Origin: Coniferiporia sulphurascens
Lineage: Eukaryota; Basidiomycota; Agaricomycetes; Hymenochaetales; Hymenochaetaceae
Reading direction: 5' to 3'
NCBI GenBank assembly: GCA_002794785.1
Contig: NBBA01000015.1
Coordinates: 372,001 to 436,000, forward strand
DNA length: 64,000 nt
A model generated the notes under the pieces. The model ran no database searches. It saw nothing but the letters and a program-made list of their open reading frames with translations, and was not told the DNA's origin. Within the stretch, counting starts at the first letter, position 1, and each line of letters starts with the position of its first letter. A program made the translations under genes and the position numbers. Positions 45,628-58,628 of the stretch are shown piece by piece.

Positions 45628-47062
45628 ATGCCGCTCCCCGTTCTCATAACTGTATTGCCAAAATACTACCCATCTCAGTACCATGTACAATTAGGTCTAA
45701 TAATCATCGCCATTGTGGCGATCCGAGCCTATGCTCAGGGCCGCTCCACAAATAGAGATCGAGACCTCCATGGTCGAGTAGTCCTAGTAACGGTTCGTAA
45801 TTTGTTTTTATTCAAAAGGCTACTGAATGATGTATTCTGTAGGGAGCGTTTACTCCAATCGGCTCAACTCTCGTAGAGTCCTTAGCTCGCAGAGGAGCAC
45901 ACGTCATTGCCCTTACGCACTTGTCCATAGAGGCTCCCGAAGTAACCTTGCTGGTCGGGGCCCTTCGAGATTCGACTAAGAACGAACACATCTTTGCGGA
46001 GCAATGCGACTTTCTCTCTATCAAATCTGTCCGCTCCTTCTGCACAAAATTTCTTACTGGGAAGGAGCATCGGCTAGATGCTATTATCTTTGCCCATGAA
46101 TATGAGCACATCGGACCCCTGTTCTCGTCAAAACCCGAGAAACTCGCATGCGAAGAGAGGCGAGCTGCCTCGAGCGACGGCGCCTTCCTGATGACGACTC
46201 TACTCCTTCCGACACTCCTCGTTGCACCGCCCGAACGTGACATTAGGATCATCAACGTGATTAATCCCTTTTACGCTGCTGCTATACCCTCATTCCCCAA
46301 ACCGCCACCTATTGCTGGATCAACGTTTCTACGCGAAGGGTACCGCGCACTTCGTACTGCTGTGCTTACACGTCATCTTCAACGTGTATTTGATGCACTT
46401 CCTCAAGCCCCGGCGCCGGACCCTGATAATGCATCAGCGGCGGCGGCAAGCAAGAAGACTCAGAAATCAAATATCGTGACTGTATCTGTTTCACCCGGAT
46501 TCAGCAGACATGACACCATCGCGCCGTTATTCCGAGCTAATCACGCCTCCCTTGAATTTTCGTTGATCGGCATTATTACGTTAGTGACCGTTTCCCGAAT
46601 TTCGAATAAAAATTCCTTGCTGATTCGTAGCATGCCCGCAGATACATCTTACTACAACCTATCCTTCGCGTATTCGCAAAATCTCCATCCCATGCCGTGC
46701 AGTCGATCTTGCATGCGCTCTTCCTCCCTACTCCATTCAAGCTTGCGACTATACCTGCATCCGAAACAACGGGGAAGGATAAGATAAATGATGAGTTACC
46801 AGAAGAGGTCCTAAAACCTGGCGCATTATACTCAGACTGCTCGATTGTTCGTGTCGACCTGCAGGACCGAGTCCAGCGCCTCGAGAGTCCGGACCGAAAA
46901 TCCGGAGACACATCAATGGCGGAGTTAGCCGACGACGGGGAATACGGTGGCGAAGCTTTGGGAAGACTGGTTTGGGAAACATTCGAGGAGGCGCTCAAAA
47001 TCAGGGAAAGAGACGCCGCTGAGGAGGCGCCCACGGTTCCGGCGGATAAGAAGAGCGATTGA
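45628..47062 (+). CDS. DUF1776-family NAD(P)-binding protein
   Basis: Exons 45628-45792, 45843-46579 and 46642-47062 give 440 residues in frame. A hydrophobic N-terminal segment (LGLIIIAIVAIRAYA, about residues 27-41) suggests a membrane anchor. After it comes the short-chain dehydrogenase nucleotide loop VTGAFTPIGSTLVESLARRG across intron 1, then LDAIIFAHEYEHIGPLF, TTLLLPTLL, IINVINPFYAA and VSVSPGFSRHDTIAP. A C-terminal hydrophobic stretch (YILLQPILRVFA) and VLKPGALYSDC follow. The family resembles SDR enzymes but usually lacks a clear catalytic YxxxK, and none is obvious here, so the reaction is unknown. ATG 45628 is used because the upstream TTG is not a eukaryotic start. Confidence 0.8.
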
Positions 47063-49106
47063 GGTCCATGTGAACTCTTAGCCTTCCTCCCGTGATAACT
47101 TCTGTTCAATGAGGAATCATACTGTGTAGTCCGTAGGTCCGTGAAATACGAACTTATTAGGTGCACGTTTGAACATTCAATTGTCGGACCCCTCCTTCCC
47201 ACTTGAAGTTTCGCGATCTCGATGGGATTTAAACATCGAGTACTATGTCAATGCGCAAGGTTTTGGCCTTAGTCAAGTGTGTTGCCGTCCCTAACCAATT
47301 TAACCCTTTAGTGCATACACTTCGGGTACGTTTAACACTTTGAAGTACAGTATCATATCCTAACTGAATGTGCGGAACAGCAAGGCCAGAGGCAGATCTC
47401 CAGATGCTATATTCGGGCCGGAGGAAGGATACATAGGCATATACAATCCACATGTCCGGTTCAAAACACAGGCCAATCATCTAACTGTCTACATCATGAA
47501 GTCATGCCGCCCTCTATACATCGCGGCATCTTAAAAGACAGTCTACTCAGAAAGCACAGGCGAATGCAGTTTTCGGAAACCATCAAGATCTACATGTGTC
47601 TTCGATACTAAATGTTCTATGTAGAAACACTCGGAGTCATTATGGACGTCATTGACCGACCATTTAGATGGTGCTCAAGAATGTTTCTCATGGGCGAACT
47701 ACATACAGTAAGTATGTAACTTCGCGTCCGCTCGGTTGTCTGAGGTTCAGGTTGTGATTGTCAATCTGAGAGGAAAGCAATCGAGTAAACGTTTGGGATT
47801 ATTTATCCTTTTGCATGACATAAAGGGAGTTGAAAGTACCGTGAAAATTATCATGCGGCGGACCATATCAGCAATAATATCAATGCCGAAAAGATGAGGG
47901 ACCTGGAGGTACTGTATAAGGAAGAAGGAGCCAAACCCAGAGCTGTCGACGTAGACGATAGTACTTTCTTATATACATTTGGTTCCTTTTCTGGAAAAAC
48001 ATGCCTTTCATGCAAGGTGGCCTGTCTTCTCGCCGCCAGATTTGTAAAGTACCAGCCGTGATGTGTGTGGACACCTGTTACGTAACTTACCTGTCCACAG
48101 CCGTGGACTTTTGAGACCGTCATAACTACGAAGTTTTTTGTCCAGAGAAATTTCTGGAAGGAAGTACACCGGGGTACCGCGTACTGCTATTTTTGCTTTT
48201 CTTGAGAGCATCAATTGCAGGCGCCCAAGCTGAAAGATTGAGCTGAGCTGATGCTCCTGGAATCGATGACGATCGTTATGTTCGGTACCGGCGGCCCTTG
48301 CATAACACTGACTTCCTCATTGAGCATGTGGCGAGCCCTCCCTCTTTCGTCCATTGCGCACTGCGTGTGTTGCGCAATTCCTGCTTGCGTTCTCTCGTCA
48401 ACATTAACCATCGCTATTACTTTCTGCTGCCTCTCCATGGTTATCCCAGAATCATGAACAGCCACTATATTTTGGGAACGGAGGGACTAGTCGGCATGAG
48501 TTCTTATGGGAACTCTTGCGATATCGTACACTTCCAGCGAGACCGACCCGTAAGTTTGTTTATCTATCTCACCATCTAAATTTTCGCAGTAATTACCCTG
48601 CGATTTCTCGGCATCCCTGAAAATGCTAGCTCGTTCCAAGTCACTTTTGAGGGCGAGGAAGATGCTGCATGCAAGTGGATACTGGGTCCACTAAGCCTGA
48701 GCCTTGGGTGCATCGACGGGCTTGCAATAACCTGTCCTATGCAATAGTTGAGGGTAGCTATCCGGAACGGATCGAGATATATCATGTGGTCTATGACTCT
48801 GGAGGAAATCAATGGCCTTTGGGGAGGAGTTGTATTTCGCCTCCGCAGCGGTGTTTCTCAGGGGTGACGATTTTGGGAAGAGTTCACATACTGTCCGGTG
48901 AGTATTCTGGTTATATGATTTTTCTTGACAATAATTTTCGTGCGAATTATGGAGGCAGAACATTTCTGTGGATTTTTGGAGCATATTCGAGCTGGTTTAG
49001 GGGTCCGACGAAGTTTTGTTGCACTGTGAAGTGAATATGTTCACCGCCGTGAGTATTCGTTAAGCATATATTTGAATCGCTTTACGGATTTTCATCAGAA
49101 TTTATT
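47063..49106. other. Poorly coding region, possible decayed gene at 48.1-49.0 kb
   Basis: 47063-48100 shows no gene. On the plus strand, 48250-48560 and 48600-48750 have coding-like segments (HRYYFLLPLHGYPRIM, YILGTEGLVGMSSYGNSCD, then SSFQVTFEGEEDAACKWILG) joined by a plausible intron (GTAAGT ... CAG at about 48549-48588). Frames break elsewhere and I do not recognise the protein. It may be a degenerate gene or one with exons I failed to place. Confidence 0.3.
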
Positions 49107-49543
49107 ATGGATGGCCATCGTGATAATCAACTGGATCTTGTTCCCACTTTTTCGTCGGAACCTGTCTTTTGGCCACTTTTTTTCTTGGCGTACGAAAGGG
49201 GTCACACAATGTTCTCACTATTCCGCTGTCGAAGTGGGGTTCTTCGCGATTTTCTACTCGACGAACGTGAATCCTATGCCTGTGCACCTTACGCACAGCA
49301 GCTATTAGACTCGGTTGACGCATTGGATAATTTCGTGGTAAGTGATATCCCTTCGCAACGCAAATGTCGTAAGGCCTTAATGCGCCTGCCATTTTTGAGT
49401 GTTGTGCGCCGTATGTTGAGTATTGAAGTCCATTTAACCAACAGGAACATCTGTTTGCTTCTCCGAAGCTCGTCCCAGCCTGGAATCTGCCAGAACGTTT
49501 GCAAAGAAAGGGAACCCGACTCGTGCGGGTGGCGATCTGGTGA
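49107..49543 (+). CDS. Small hypothetical protein
   Basis: Exons 49107-49337 and 49445-49543 join in frame across a GT-AG intron to give 109 residues (MDGHRDNQLDLVPTFSSEPV ... RLVRVAIW). The segments FWPLFFLAYERGHTMFSLF and SPKLVPAWNLPERLQRKGTR look protein-like. I do not recognise a family. It could be an exon pair of a longer gene that begins in the preceding stretch. Confidence 0.4.
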
Positions 49544-49979
49544 GCCTTCTGGTGTCCTAATTGCGACCTCACTAATTTATTTTGAAAAGAGGTTTCATTT
49601 AGGCTAGGTCCTGATAATTTCCGGTATGGCTTTACCTCGCTTTTTATTTGCCGTGCTCATAATATTCTAATATATCCTGCCCAAAGGATTAATTATGTCC
49701 ACTATTTCTTTTCCCCCCTTTTTTGTAAGTTGTCCAATCAGCGTGATGACGCGCATGGTGGTGGCACGTGGTTAGACGTATTGATTTACTCCCACGGCTC
49801 CAAATTGGGGGTTTATTTTTTCGGCCCGACGGACATGTCCGGATATGTAACGACCAACAGCCCAGCGCCGCCGTCGACGAACACAAACTCGGTGGCGAAG
49901 AATTTTCAACCAATTTTTGCCGAATTATCCGTCGTCGCCCCCATCGCTGCCTCCGACGTCCTTGACTGCTTCCCATGTC

Positions 49980-52900
49980 ATGCCTCGTAATCAGAATGCT
50001 GGCAACCCCTCCCTCCGCAACCGCAACCGTGTCACAAACAAGACCCGCCTCAAGGTCATTAAAGGCAACATCGATGCCGATCCAATTGTCATCGATGAAG
50101 ACGAAGAGCGCGCACGAGTCGTATCCACCGCCGGTGTCGATGCTGAGGATGCCAATGTGAGTTTCACGGGTTTTTGTCTCACATTTTCCCCTCGTTGCGG
50201 ACGACGCTGGCGTGGCCTTGTTGAACGCGCGGCGTGGCATCCTCTCATTGGCTGCCATTTTTCCCACGACGTTCCGCGGATTGGTTGCTGACTAAGTGGA
50301 CACCTATTTTAGGAACATCACTTACAAGCTGTATTGTCGGCCGCATCGCATCGAGCAACGACTCTCGCGCAGAAGTCGGCGCATGCTGCTACCACTGAGA
50401 GAGGCTTTAAACAAGGGGAAGGATCGACAGCTTTCATTCCCGTTCCTGACGCGGCAGGTGTTGTGGACGATGTCGCTGATTTGTATCCCCCTGGTCGATG
50501 GGTGGAGCCAGCGACATACGTTAAATTCTCCCTCACGGTCGATGACTGTATACCTTGCTCGCTCGTCGATGGCTTCACGTATGTCATGGATGAACGTGAT
50601 GCGGAATGGTTGGATAAGAACAACCAAGAGGCGCGCGGAGAGGGCACAAGTACTCAGGCCTCGTCATCGTCGGGAACAACAACGCGATCAGGGAGTCTTC
50701 ATCGGAGTGCGAAAGCAAAAGGAAAGGAGGCCGAACCGATCTCACCTGTGTCAATGGGTGAATCGGAATTTGAGCTCGTAATGGGGTTGTTTGAGAAGGT
50801 GACAAATGACAACACGCCTTTCCTTCACGTCGTGCGTAGATGATTTTTCTTCACATCAATCCGTAATTTACCGTTATTTTTGTAGAGTTTCCAACAGCAG
50901 CATGGCACCTCTATTCCCCCTTTCGCCGACTATAATGATATATTTGCCAATGAACTCCCTCCTTCCTTCTTCGCTACATATATGCGCCCAACGGATATTC
51001 CGAATCCTTCAACTCTCGTACGAATGGCTCGCGCAGTATACCCACATTGGCGCGATCGTAAGATCGAGCGAGAGGGCCACCGAATTATGCCTGCTTTGAA
51101 CGTGAGTTACAATGTTCCTCATCAGTTTCGGTCGTTAATTTTCTTTTTCTTTTCAAGTTTGATGAGTCTGATGCCAAGAACGAGTCTTATATTTGTTTCC
51201 GTCGCCGGGAGATCAAGGCCATTCGCAAGACGCGCACTGCTCAAGTTTCCTCCTCGGATAAGCTTCTACGTCTCAAGAGCGAGCTCACGCATGCTTCTGA
51301 GCTCGCTAGGAATATAATGAAACGTGAAATGCTTAAACGTGTGGGACTCGTGGAGGCAAAGGCTGTATGGGAAAAACGCATGGCTCTTGTCGACCTGAGA
51401 CGCCGCTTTCCTGCATTCGCAGGGAGAGATGAGGAAGAGTTATTGTTCGACAAAGAGCGAGTTCCTAAGAAGCAGAAACCCATTGATCAAAACGCGTACG
51501 TTTATGGCGAAATATACTTCAGAAAATATTATCTAACGAATTGTAGCGGATCCGCCTTCAGGCCCAAAAGTCGATTCACTGGTCACCCGTCTGCATCACC
51601 TGCTCCGGCGGAGCCACAGGTCCGTCCTAAGGACAGGCACAATGCAATCCAGGCAGCAATGGAGCTCTTTGCAAAGCATGCCAAGGAAGCAGATCACGGC
51701 TGGGATGACCGGATTGATGTAAGAAGCTTTTTTTGACTTAGACTTGCGGTGACTGATTCATGAAAAAGGCACCTTACCAGCCGTTGCCACAGTCTCCTCC
51801 AGATCGATTCTTTAAATTTGTCCGTCCAGACAGTTCAGGGTATCTTGCTGCAGAAGAACGCTTTCGTGAGCCTCGGAACATACGGTTACGTCGCGGTCGT
51901 GGCGGCCGCATTCACGTTGATCGTCGTCGTCCTAATGTTCGGGTAACCTTTTCCGGAGCGGATGTACTTCAATTCGATTCTCGCAGGCAGACGAAAAACA
52001 CTGATGCGAAGCTCGAGGAGGAAGAGATGGGTAGGCTTGCCGAGCGCTGGAGGTTCGACTCTGCCGGTGAAGCGGGTACCGATGATGAGGACCGCATGCT
52101 ACTTGACGACTTTGAACCTAAGTGGGTTGTCTGGTTCGCAAGTGCATGGCTGGCCTACTGACAATATTAAATATGTATAGGCACATCCGTTTCCAGGCGC
52201 AGCTGCTGCTTGATCAGGACGTGCTCAACACGGACGCTCGTCTTTATCTTTTCGATGCGCAGTCCGGCGTTCATAATTATGTGAGCCCCCTGAGGACGAC
52301 TCAAGTCACTCCACAGTCAAGAAGGGATGTCAGCATGTACCAGCATCGACCTCCGGGTACGGTACAGACACAGGCTCAACAACCTGTTGTGACCCAGACG
52401 CAGGCACAGACTAGTCCTTTGATACAACCCTCAAATCCTGTTCAATCGACCTTGCAGTCTCCATCGAAGGCAACTCCTACTGTTGCTCGACATACCCGTA
52501 CTCCTTCCAACGGCCTTCCGAATAATGTGTCTGTTCATGGTGCGCAGCCTACTACGGGTCCCAGTTCTTCACCCTCGACAAACCAGACAGTCACGGCACA
52601 GAGCAACGGCGTATCATCGCAAAGGAGTCCCGTTAATCCGGCCCCTGCTGTTTCTCTCCCCGTCGTGAATGGTATCCCTAATGGATCAACAAACGGGGCG
52701 AATGTGTCGCTAGCTGGGTTTGCCAATAGTATTGCATCCCTCGATCAGGTCCAGCAACGAGCGATTGCCATGCAACAGAAGCAGAACCTGCAAAAGATTT
52801 ACGCGAGCTACGCGGCAAATCTTAATGCCGGTGCGCAAAGGAACGGTCAAACAATATACGCTCAGCATGTGATGAACGGCGTCAACGGGGCTAGCGGGGA

Positions 52901-53351
52901 CACCAATGGAAATGTCAACACGAACTTAATGGGTCCCGTAAACATGAACCTTAAGTTGCCTGCGCAGCGCCAGATGCAATGGTCGTCTGCAGCACATCGT
53001 GCTCAGGCTGCGCAGAATGGTGACGCAGCGGCGATGCAGAGTATGCAGCTTGCGGGGATGCTACATGGGCATCCAACACCTGCCGTGAATGGCCACCTTT
53101 CTCCTGCGCGGTCAGCGCACTCTCCTCCAAACATGTTCGCTGGGCATACGCAGGAGCGAACGTCTCCTATGCTCACTCATCCCCTTTCTTTATCGCCACA
53201 TATTGGAAACCCCACTCAATCTCAGTCTCAATCGCACTCGTCTCCCAACCGGGGCATGCAAACTCCTGTACCACCTTCTCCAACCCCCCTTCTGCAGCAC
53301 CAGTTCCCGAACCTCGTCGGTGGTATGCCTTCTCAGGGCCAAGGTTTCTAA
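49980..53351 (+). CDS. EPL1: Enhancer of polycomb-like protein (NuA4 subunit)
   Basis: Epl1 is the scaffold of the NuA4/piccolo histone H4 and H2A acetyltransferase and acts in the nucleus. Exons 49980-50156, 50313-50831, 50886-51101, 51158-51495, 51547-51718, 51769-52121 and 52181-53351 give 981 residues, every junction in frame. The N-terminal EPcA region has LKVIKGNIDADP, EHHLQAVLSA, FIPVPDAAGVV, YPPGRWVEPATYVKFS and TYVMDERDAEWL. It continues with FELVMGLFEKVTND, PPFADYNDIF, VYPHWRDRKIEREGHRIMP and YICFRRREIKAIRKTRTAQ. The central part has FFKFVRPD and RLRRGRGGRIHVDRR, and the last exon is Gln/Asn/Ser-rich. The match to the family is unambiguous and no lesion is seen. Confidence 0.95.
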
Positions 53352-53679
53352 GTGCTAGGAAATATGTTTTATATTACGAATCACTTGGCACGATGGCTTA
53401 TTGTCTATAGCACCCCCCTTTCAATGCTTTCGTCTTGTGTCTACTGTACCATTTTTTTGTTTTCCCCATTTTTCTTTTTGCGACGCAACGACGAATTTGT
53501 TTTTACCTGCTGTAATTTATTTCCGTTCGACAGGCAATGACTCATTTCCTATGCATGCATCTCAGACGCCCTGTCGACTGAACTGAGAGGGGCTTAAAAG
53601 CGTGATTAATTTGCGCATACGCGTATGTATTCAACATTAACTCCTCGACTGGCTCGATAAATACTGTAAGCCGAAGCTA
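53352..53679. other. Convergent 3' region between EPL1 and TIM50
   Basis: About 330 bp between the two convergent genes holds their 3' ends. It is T-rich and I see no gene. Confidence 0.6.
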
Positions 53680-55459
53680 CTAAGGGCTTTTCGTCCCTTC
53701 TTTCGCGCCCCCACGCTCACCCGGCTGTTCCTGTACCTGTCCCTGAGGGGGTGGGGGTGGACCTGCCATGCCTGCCATGAGTGACCACAGATTGCCGGAT
53801 AGTTGCGCTGCGGCGGCTTGACGGTCCTCTTCAATGAGGCGATCGAACTGTCCACGGTTCGCAGCAATGTATGCCTGCTCCTCTAGATAATGCGCCTGCG
53901 CCTCCTTGCGCTTTTGCTCTAAGTAGGTGAGGGGTTCCGGAGAATGAGAGTCCTGAAGTATAATCATTAAGCTTAACGTTTAAAAGTCATAGCGCGGACG
54001 ACCGTAACTCACCGCAGATGAGCCGCCGAATAAGCTGGTGATCGTGAGACCGCCGCCTGTGGTCTTCGCTTTTCCGCTTTTCCGCCACTCCTCGAGGAAC
54101 TGATGCTTGGCTTCAGCCTCCTTCTTCGCGTATTCAACGGGGATGTTCTTCCCCTGATACGCCTTCAGGATTGGTCGCACATCTTGCGGTTTGTATATCG
54201 CAATTGCTAGGAAAATAGGAAGTGAAAACCGTATCAATATCACCGTCTCGTAAAGTTTTGTTCAGAAGAGAGCACGTACATTCTAAGAACGGAATCATCG
54301 CAACTAAGTCCTTGTCCGAAGAATCGCCTTTCCACTTCGGCAGGACAATGGCATTCTCTGGTTGCACCGAAACGTGATCATGATCCGTGTCCAGCATTAT
54401 GACTTTCGAAAGGTCGCGGTTGAGGTAGCTCAGGTCTTTAACGATGGAGCCATTGACAGAGCGAGTGGACTCCCGGAACAGTTTGTACATGATGAAGAAA
54501 TTATAAGGGTCGAGCTTCTCAATGATAGGGATTGCGGTCTGTACAGCCGTAAAATATCCTCAGAGGGGGTAAATAGAACGAGGAATGAAAGACGCACGTA
54601 GTGGTTCTGGCTTGTGAAGATGACGATTTCGTAAAACTGTGATAAATAAGCTAAGAAATAGTCGACGCCGGGTCGTTTTGCTGTTCGCCAGCCATGTTGC
54701 CGCTGAGTGTATAGTTCATTAATCCGCTCCGGATGTGATGGAAGAAAGCACGCACATCCCACGTAGAGGCGACCAGAAGATCGTCAATGGACAGCAACAG
54801 AGTATATGGCTTTTGATATGGCGGAATAGCTGGAGGCAAAAGTTCCTCCCAAGTCGGTTTGCTAAAGTACTGCGCCAGTATCAGTGATGAAGTTTGAGAA
54901 GCAACAGCAAGATGGCATACATCAAACAAGCTAGTAAAGCGCAGATTAGTGCGCCCAAGACGGGTGGAAGGCGCATCCTCTATTTTCTTCTCAAAGGGAT
55001 TAGATGTGCATGTTAGTCAAAGAACACTGCTAGACTCACTAGCTTCTTCGCCTTCAACTCATCCGCCTCCCAATCTCTACCCAGATATATGACACCTGAG
55101 AAGAGCCCTAGACCAAATGCAGCGAGCGTTGCCCGTCCAAGGAACCGTCTCCGCCGCTCGATACTAGATAGCGAGTCCTTCGAAGACCGTGCACCGGTCC
55201 GTTGCGATGGCTCGCCCTCAGTCTCAGCCACGGGAGAAAAATCCAAGCTCAGTGAAGCTGGAAGTGACGGGGGAGCTTCCGCAATCGGCTTTTCAGCCTC
55301 GCTGGACTCGGTAGTAGGCTTGGGCCCATTTGCTGAAGAGCCGTCCCGCGGAGCTTTTTGAGGAGACGAGGGCCGTTTCGTCGCCAAGTATCGCGCATTT
55401 TGAGTGACGGCGCAACGCCTAACAGCTGGGAGGGTGCGGAACAAGAGGCCGGTCTGCAT
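53680..55459 (-). CDS. TIM50: Mitochondrial import inner membrane translocase subunit Tim50
   Basis: Tim50 is the presequence receptor of the TIM23 translocase in the inner membrane, with its main domain in the intermembrane space. Exons 55459-55040, 54989-54921, 54869-54756, 54702-54598, 54538-54280, 54206-54013 and 53952-53680 give 477 residues in frame. The Arg/Ser-rich N-terminus is a mitochondrial presequence. A membrane segment ([18 protein letters not shown], about residues 112-130) follows. Then comes the FCP1/NIF-like domain: [64 protein letters not shown] and [10 protein letters not shown]. The FCP1 catalytic DxDx motif is SIDDL here, consistent with a non-phosphatase receptor. The C-terminus is Pro/Gln-rich. 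It looks intact. Confidence 0.95.
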
Positions 55460-55539
55460 CGTGTGGGCTCTAGGACGATGAGGCTACGACGACGCGTGAC
55501 AAGTGAGCTCGATGTCGAGCGCGACGTAGTGCCCATTTT

Positions 55540-56212
55540 TGCTTGAGGCGATGTGTCACGTGTTCCATTTCCCTCGAGTTTTCTTTTTGATCACTGGCAC
55601 TCGAAGCACCCACATTATTCTGCGACTCTAAAGACAATGTCAGCTCCTATTTTGCAACGGCTAAAGCATCGATCGGTGTTGTGTCCAACCAGTAGAGGCT
55701 CATAAATCAACTCAAGCTCGAGATCTGCCTTGTGATCGGAATCAACAAGCTTGGGATCGGGCACCGGCATCCAACGCTAGCCTTGGCCTGAGTTAAATGG
55801 CTCCTTCAACATTTTTAGGCGCCTCCATCTGATCTATCTGACTCACGACTTACTTCGGGCTCTGAATTATAGTAGGAGGCCCCTCACAGGCTATACTGGT
55901 CCAACCATACCTTTTTCTGGAGTGGAAGTTACCTGCTTCTAGTGTATGATGAACCTGCACCTGGGGGCCTTCCTCGTCCTTTCATGGCATTGATTAATTC
56001 GAGAGTCCTTGCGCTGTGGCGTCTATCTGCCTCGCGCAAAGCCTTGAGGCGAAATCCTTTGACCTCGAGGTCTGTGCCGCAGACTGGCCGGTACACACCG
56101 GTACCAGTCCATGACTATCCTCTCCGGCGAACAGCGATCATATAAAAGCGAAGGGTCGTGTATCCACCACTTTACAGCTTCCCCCTCCACACTCATTTCC
56201 TCAGTCCAAGTC
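55540..56212. promoter_or_regulatory. Intergenic region with TATA-like box before kinase K2
   Basis: No gene is present. TATAAAAG at 56141-56148 lies 65 bp upstream of the K2 ATG (56213), at a plausible position for a core promoter element. The left part is the TIM50 upstream region. Confidence 0.4.
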
Positions 56213-58628
56213 ATGGCCGAACCCGCCTCCAAGAACTCGATCTCGTCTTCAACCCCAAATCAATCCGATGACCTTCTAAAAGAGACCCTCGACAAGCACA
56301 GCCATCTAAATCTCTCGGGACGGGTCACTTTTGATCGCTTGAAGCCTATGAAGGATGCAGGGACCTATGGCAATGTCTACACCGGCATATACGACTCTCC
56401 AGAACGCGGAAAGGTGATGGTGGCCATCAAGTGTCTGCGCCATTTAAACTCTAGCACCGCAAAGGTGTGAACCTTTCTGTACCAATCGGGTATCAGTTTA
56501 GCAGACAAATCACAGATTGCGGCGAAAGAAATTTACATCTGGTCTAAACTTGACCATCCGAATCCCCTTCGGTTTTTGGGCTTTATTTTAGAGGACGGGA
56601 ATATTCCATTGCTTGTTTCTGATTGGATGGAAAATGGCTCGGTATTGGAGTATGTCAAGAGTCACCCTGAGTGCGATGTAATACGCCTGGTCCGCACTCG
56701 TTTCTTCTCTCCTTCGCTCGTGCATGACGAAAATGTAGATTCTTGGAATCGCCGAGGGGCTGGAATACCTTCACGAGAATAATATCGTACATTCAGACAT
56801 AAAATCTGTACGTTCATTCCGTGATACAACTCTCGCATTTACTTCACTGGGTATTATCAAGGACAACATTTTGGTATCCCCCTCTGGCGATGCAGTGATC
56901 TGCGACTTCGGGATCTCCCGTGCAATGAATGCCACCCAGGTCGTCCTAGGCGGAAATACTACAATGCCCGGCGGGCCAGGGGGGACCGTTCGGTGGATGG
57001 CCTATGAGCTCCTCGCTGAAACTGACAAGTATACAAAACATACGAAGGAATCGGATGTCTGGGCGTTTGGCATGACAGTATATGTGAGCCGTGCTTTGCC
57101 TCGTTCGGGTTATACACGCTAACATTTTGCATTTGGTAGGAACTGCTAGCCAAGGAACGACCATATGCGCATATAACCATTGAGATGCAAGTCGTAATCT
57201 CTGTGATGCGCAGACAGCTACCTAAATCTCCCGCATCCTTTGATACTTGGCCAAAGAAAAAGAAGGAAGCTTGGGGAATATGCGCATCCTGCTGGACCGT
57301 GGACCCTGTTCAGCGTATCACAATGGCTGATATTGTTAAGGAACTAAAGGCCATGAAGCAGTGCGTATGCTCCGTGTATAAAGTTGGATATCTCCCTCTA
57401 ACAGTCTCATAATATTTCCTAGTTTGATACTGGATATGGACAATGTTCTTACGGAAATGAAGCACCTCGACCTTACGCGCTTCATAACGTACGATCGTAC
57501 CAATACGTTTACTTCGGGGACCTACTCGGACATGTACGCCGGAAAGTATTATCCGGAGGGTGTGACCGGCACGGGAGCCAGTCAACTAGTCTCTGTCAAG
57601 CGCTATCGGCTTAACGCCATTGGCCCTCAAGACAATCCTCAAGTAAGTTTCATTGCTATTTCCCTGAAATCCATATCTCATAGCTATATAGGCCCAGCTG
57701 GTGAACGAGATCCAAGTCTGTTCGCCGCTAAAACATTCCAATATTCTTCAGTTCTTGGGGTATATCCGAGAACAGGATGGATCGCTCTCTCTCGTTTCGG
57801 AGTGGATGGGAGACAAGACCTTGTTAAGATTCATCAGAGGCAATTATGGACGGAACCGTTTGCGTACAGTCAGTATCCCACGCGCGATTGAAATTCTGCT
57901 GAATGTTTCTGGTATAGATATCAGGCATTGCTGAGGGACTGGCATATCTTCACGACAAAGACGTGATCCATAGAGATATCAAATCAGTAATTATACCCCA
58001 TTCTCTCTCTCCACCATTGGCACGTAACTGATGTGAACCTCGTACGTACAGGAAAATATTATCATGACCGGTTCCGGAGACGCGATTATCTGCGGACTAG
58101 AACTTGCCCACAAAATAGGCTCGGTAGTACCAGAGGACAGAGAAAGCGCGGATCCGGATACACCCATTGGTTCCATACGATGGATGGCCATTGAGTTAAT
58201 TGCAAACCCAGAGGGAGGGTACGCATTGCATTCAAAAGCATCGGATGTCTGGGCTTTTGCCATGACTGTATACGTGCGTTCTAGTTTCGTATGTTTGAAA
58301 TAGGAATGACCACTAATGGCCCGGCATGTTTTAGGAGACACTTGCTGAAACGACTCCGTACTCACGGATCCCGCGCGACGTCCAAGTCATAATCCGAATT
58401 GTGCAAGGCGAGCTACCTGCCAAACCGCAATCACATGAAGTATGGCCGCCGTACAAAGAAGCGCTTTGGAAACTGTGTGAATCTTGTTGGGACAAAAAAC
58501 CCGAAAAACGCCCCTCGATGAGAGCAGTCATTGCATCGTTGGAGAAGATACGCATACAGGCGGATAAAGTACAAGATCGCTACTCTGGCGATTTACTGAA
58601 GCCTCCTGCAAACAAGGCACAGGAATGA
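56213..58628 (+). CDS. Tandem double TKL-type kinase K2
   Basis: Ten exons (56213-56464, 56516-56689, 56739-56807, 56862-57083, 57140-57360, 57423-57642, 57692-57863, 57925-57986, 58052-58273, 58335-58628) splice in frame to 635 residues with two kinase domains. Domain 1 has GTYGNVYTG, VAIKCL, HSDIKSDNILV, CDFGISRAM and DVWAFGMTV. Domain 2 has SGTYSDMYAG, VSVKRY, IHRDIKSENIIM, but CGLELAHKI where DFG should be, then RWMAIELI and DVWAFAMTV. So domain 1 has lost the HRD Arg and domain 2 has lost DFG Asp. The linking intron (57361-57422) has GT-AG ends and keeps the frame. If it is not spliced, domain 1 stops at 57412 and domain 2 could start at ATG 57434. The arrangement recalls kinase plus pseudokinase pairs. 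Substrates are unknown. Confidence 0.7.

Noticed and set aside
57434..58628. Kinase domain 2 as a separate gene
   Set aside because: The 22-bp gap after the domain 1 stop leaves no room for a promoter, while splicing joins both domains in frame. It is kept only as the alternative model.
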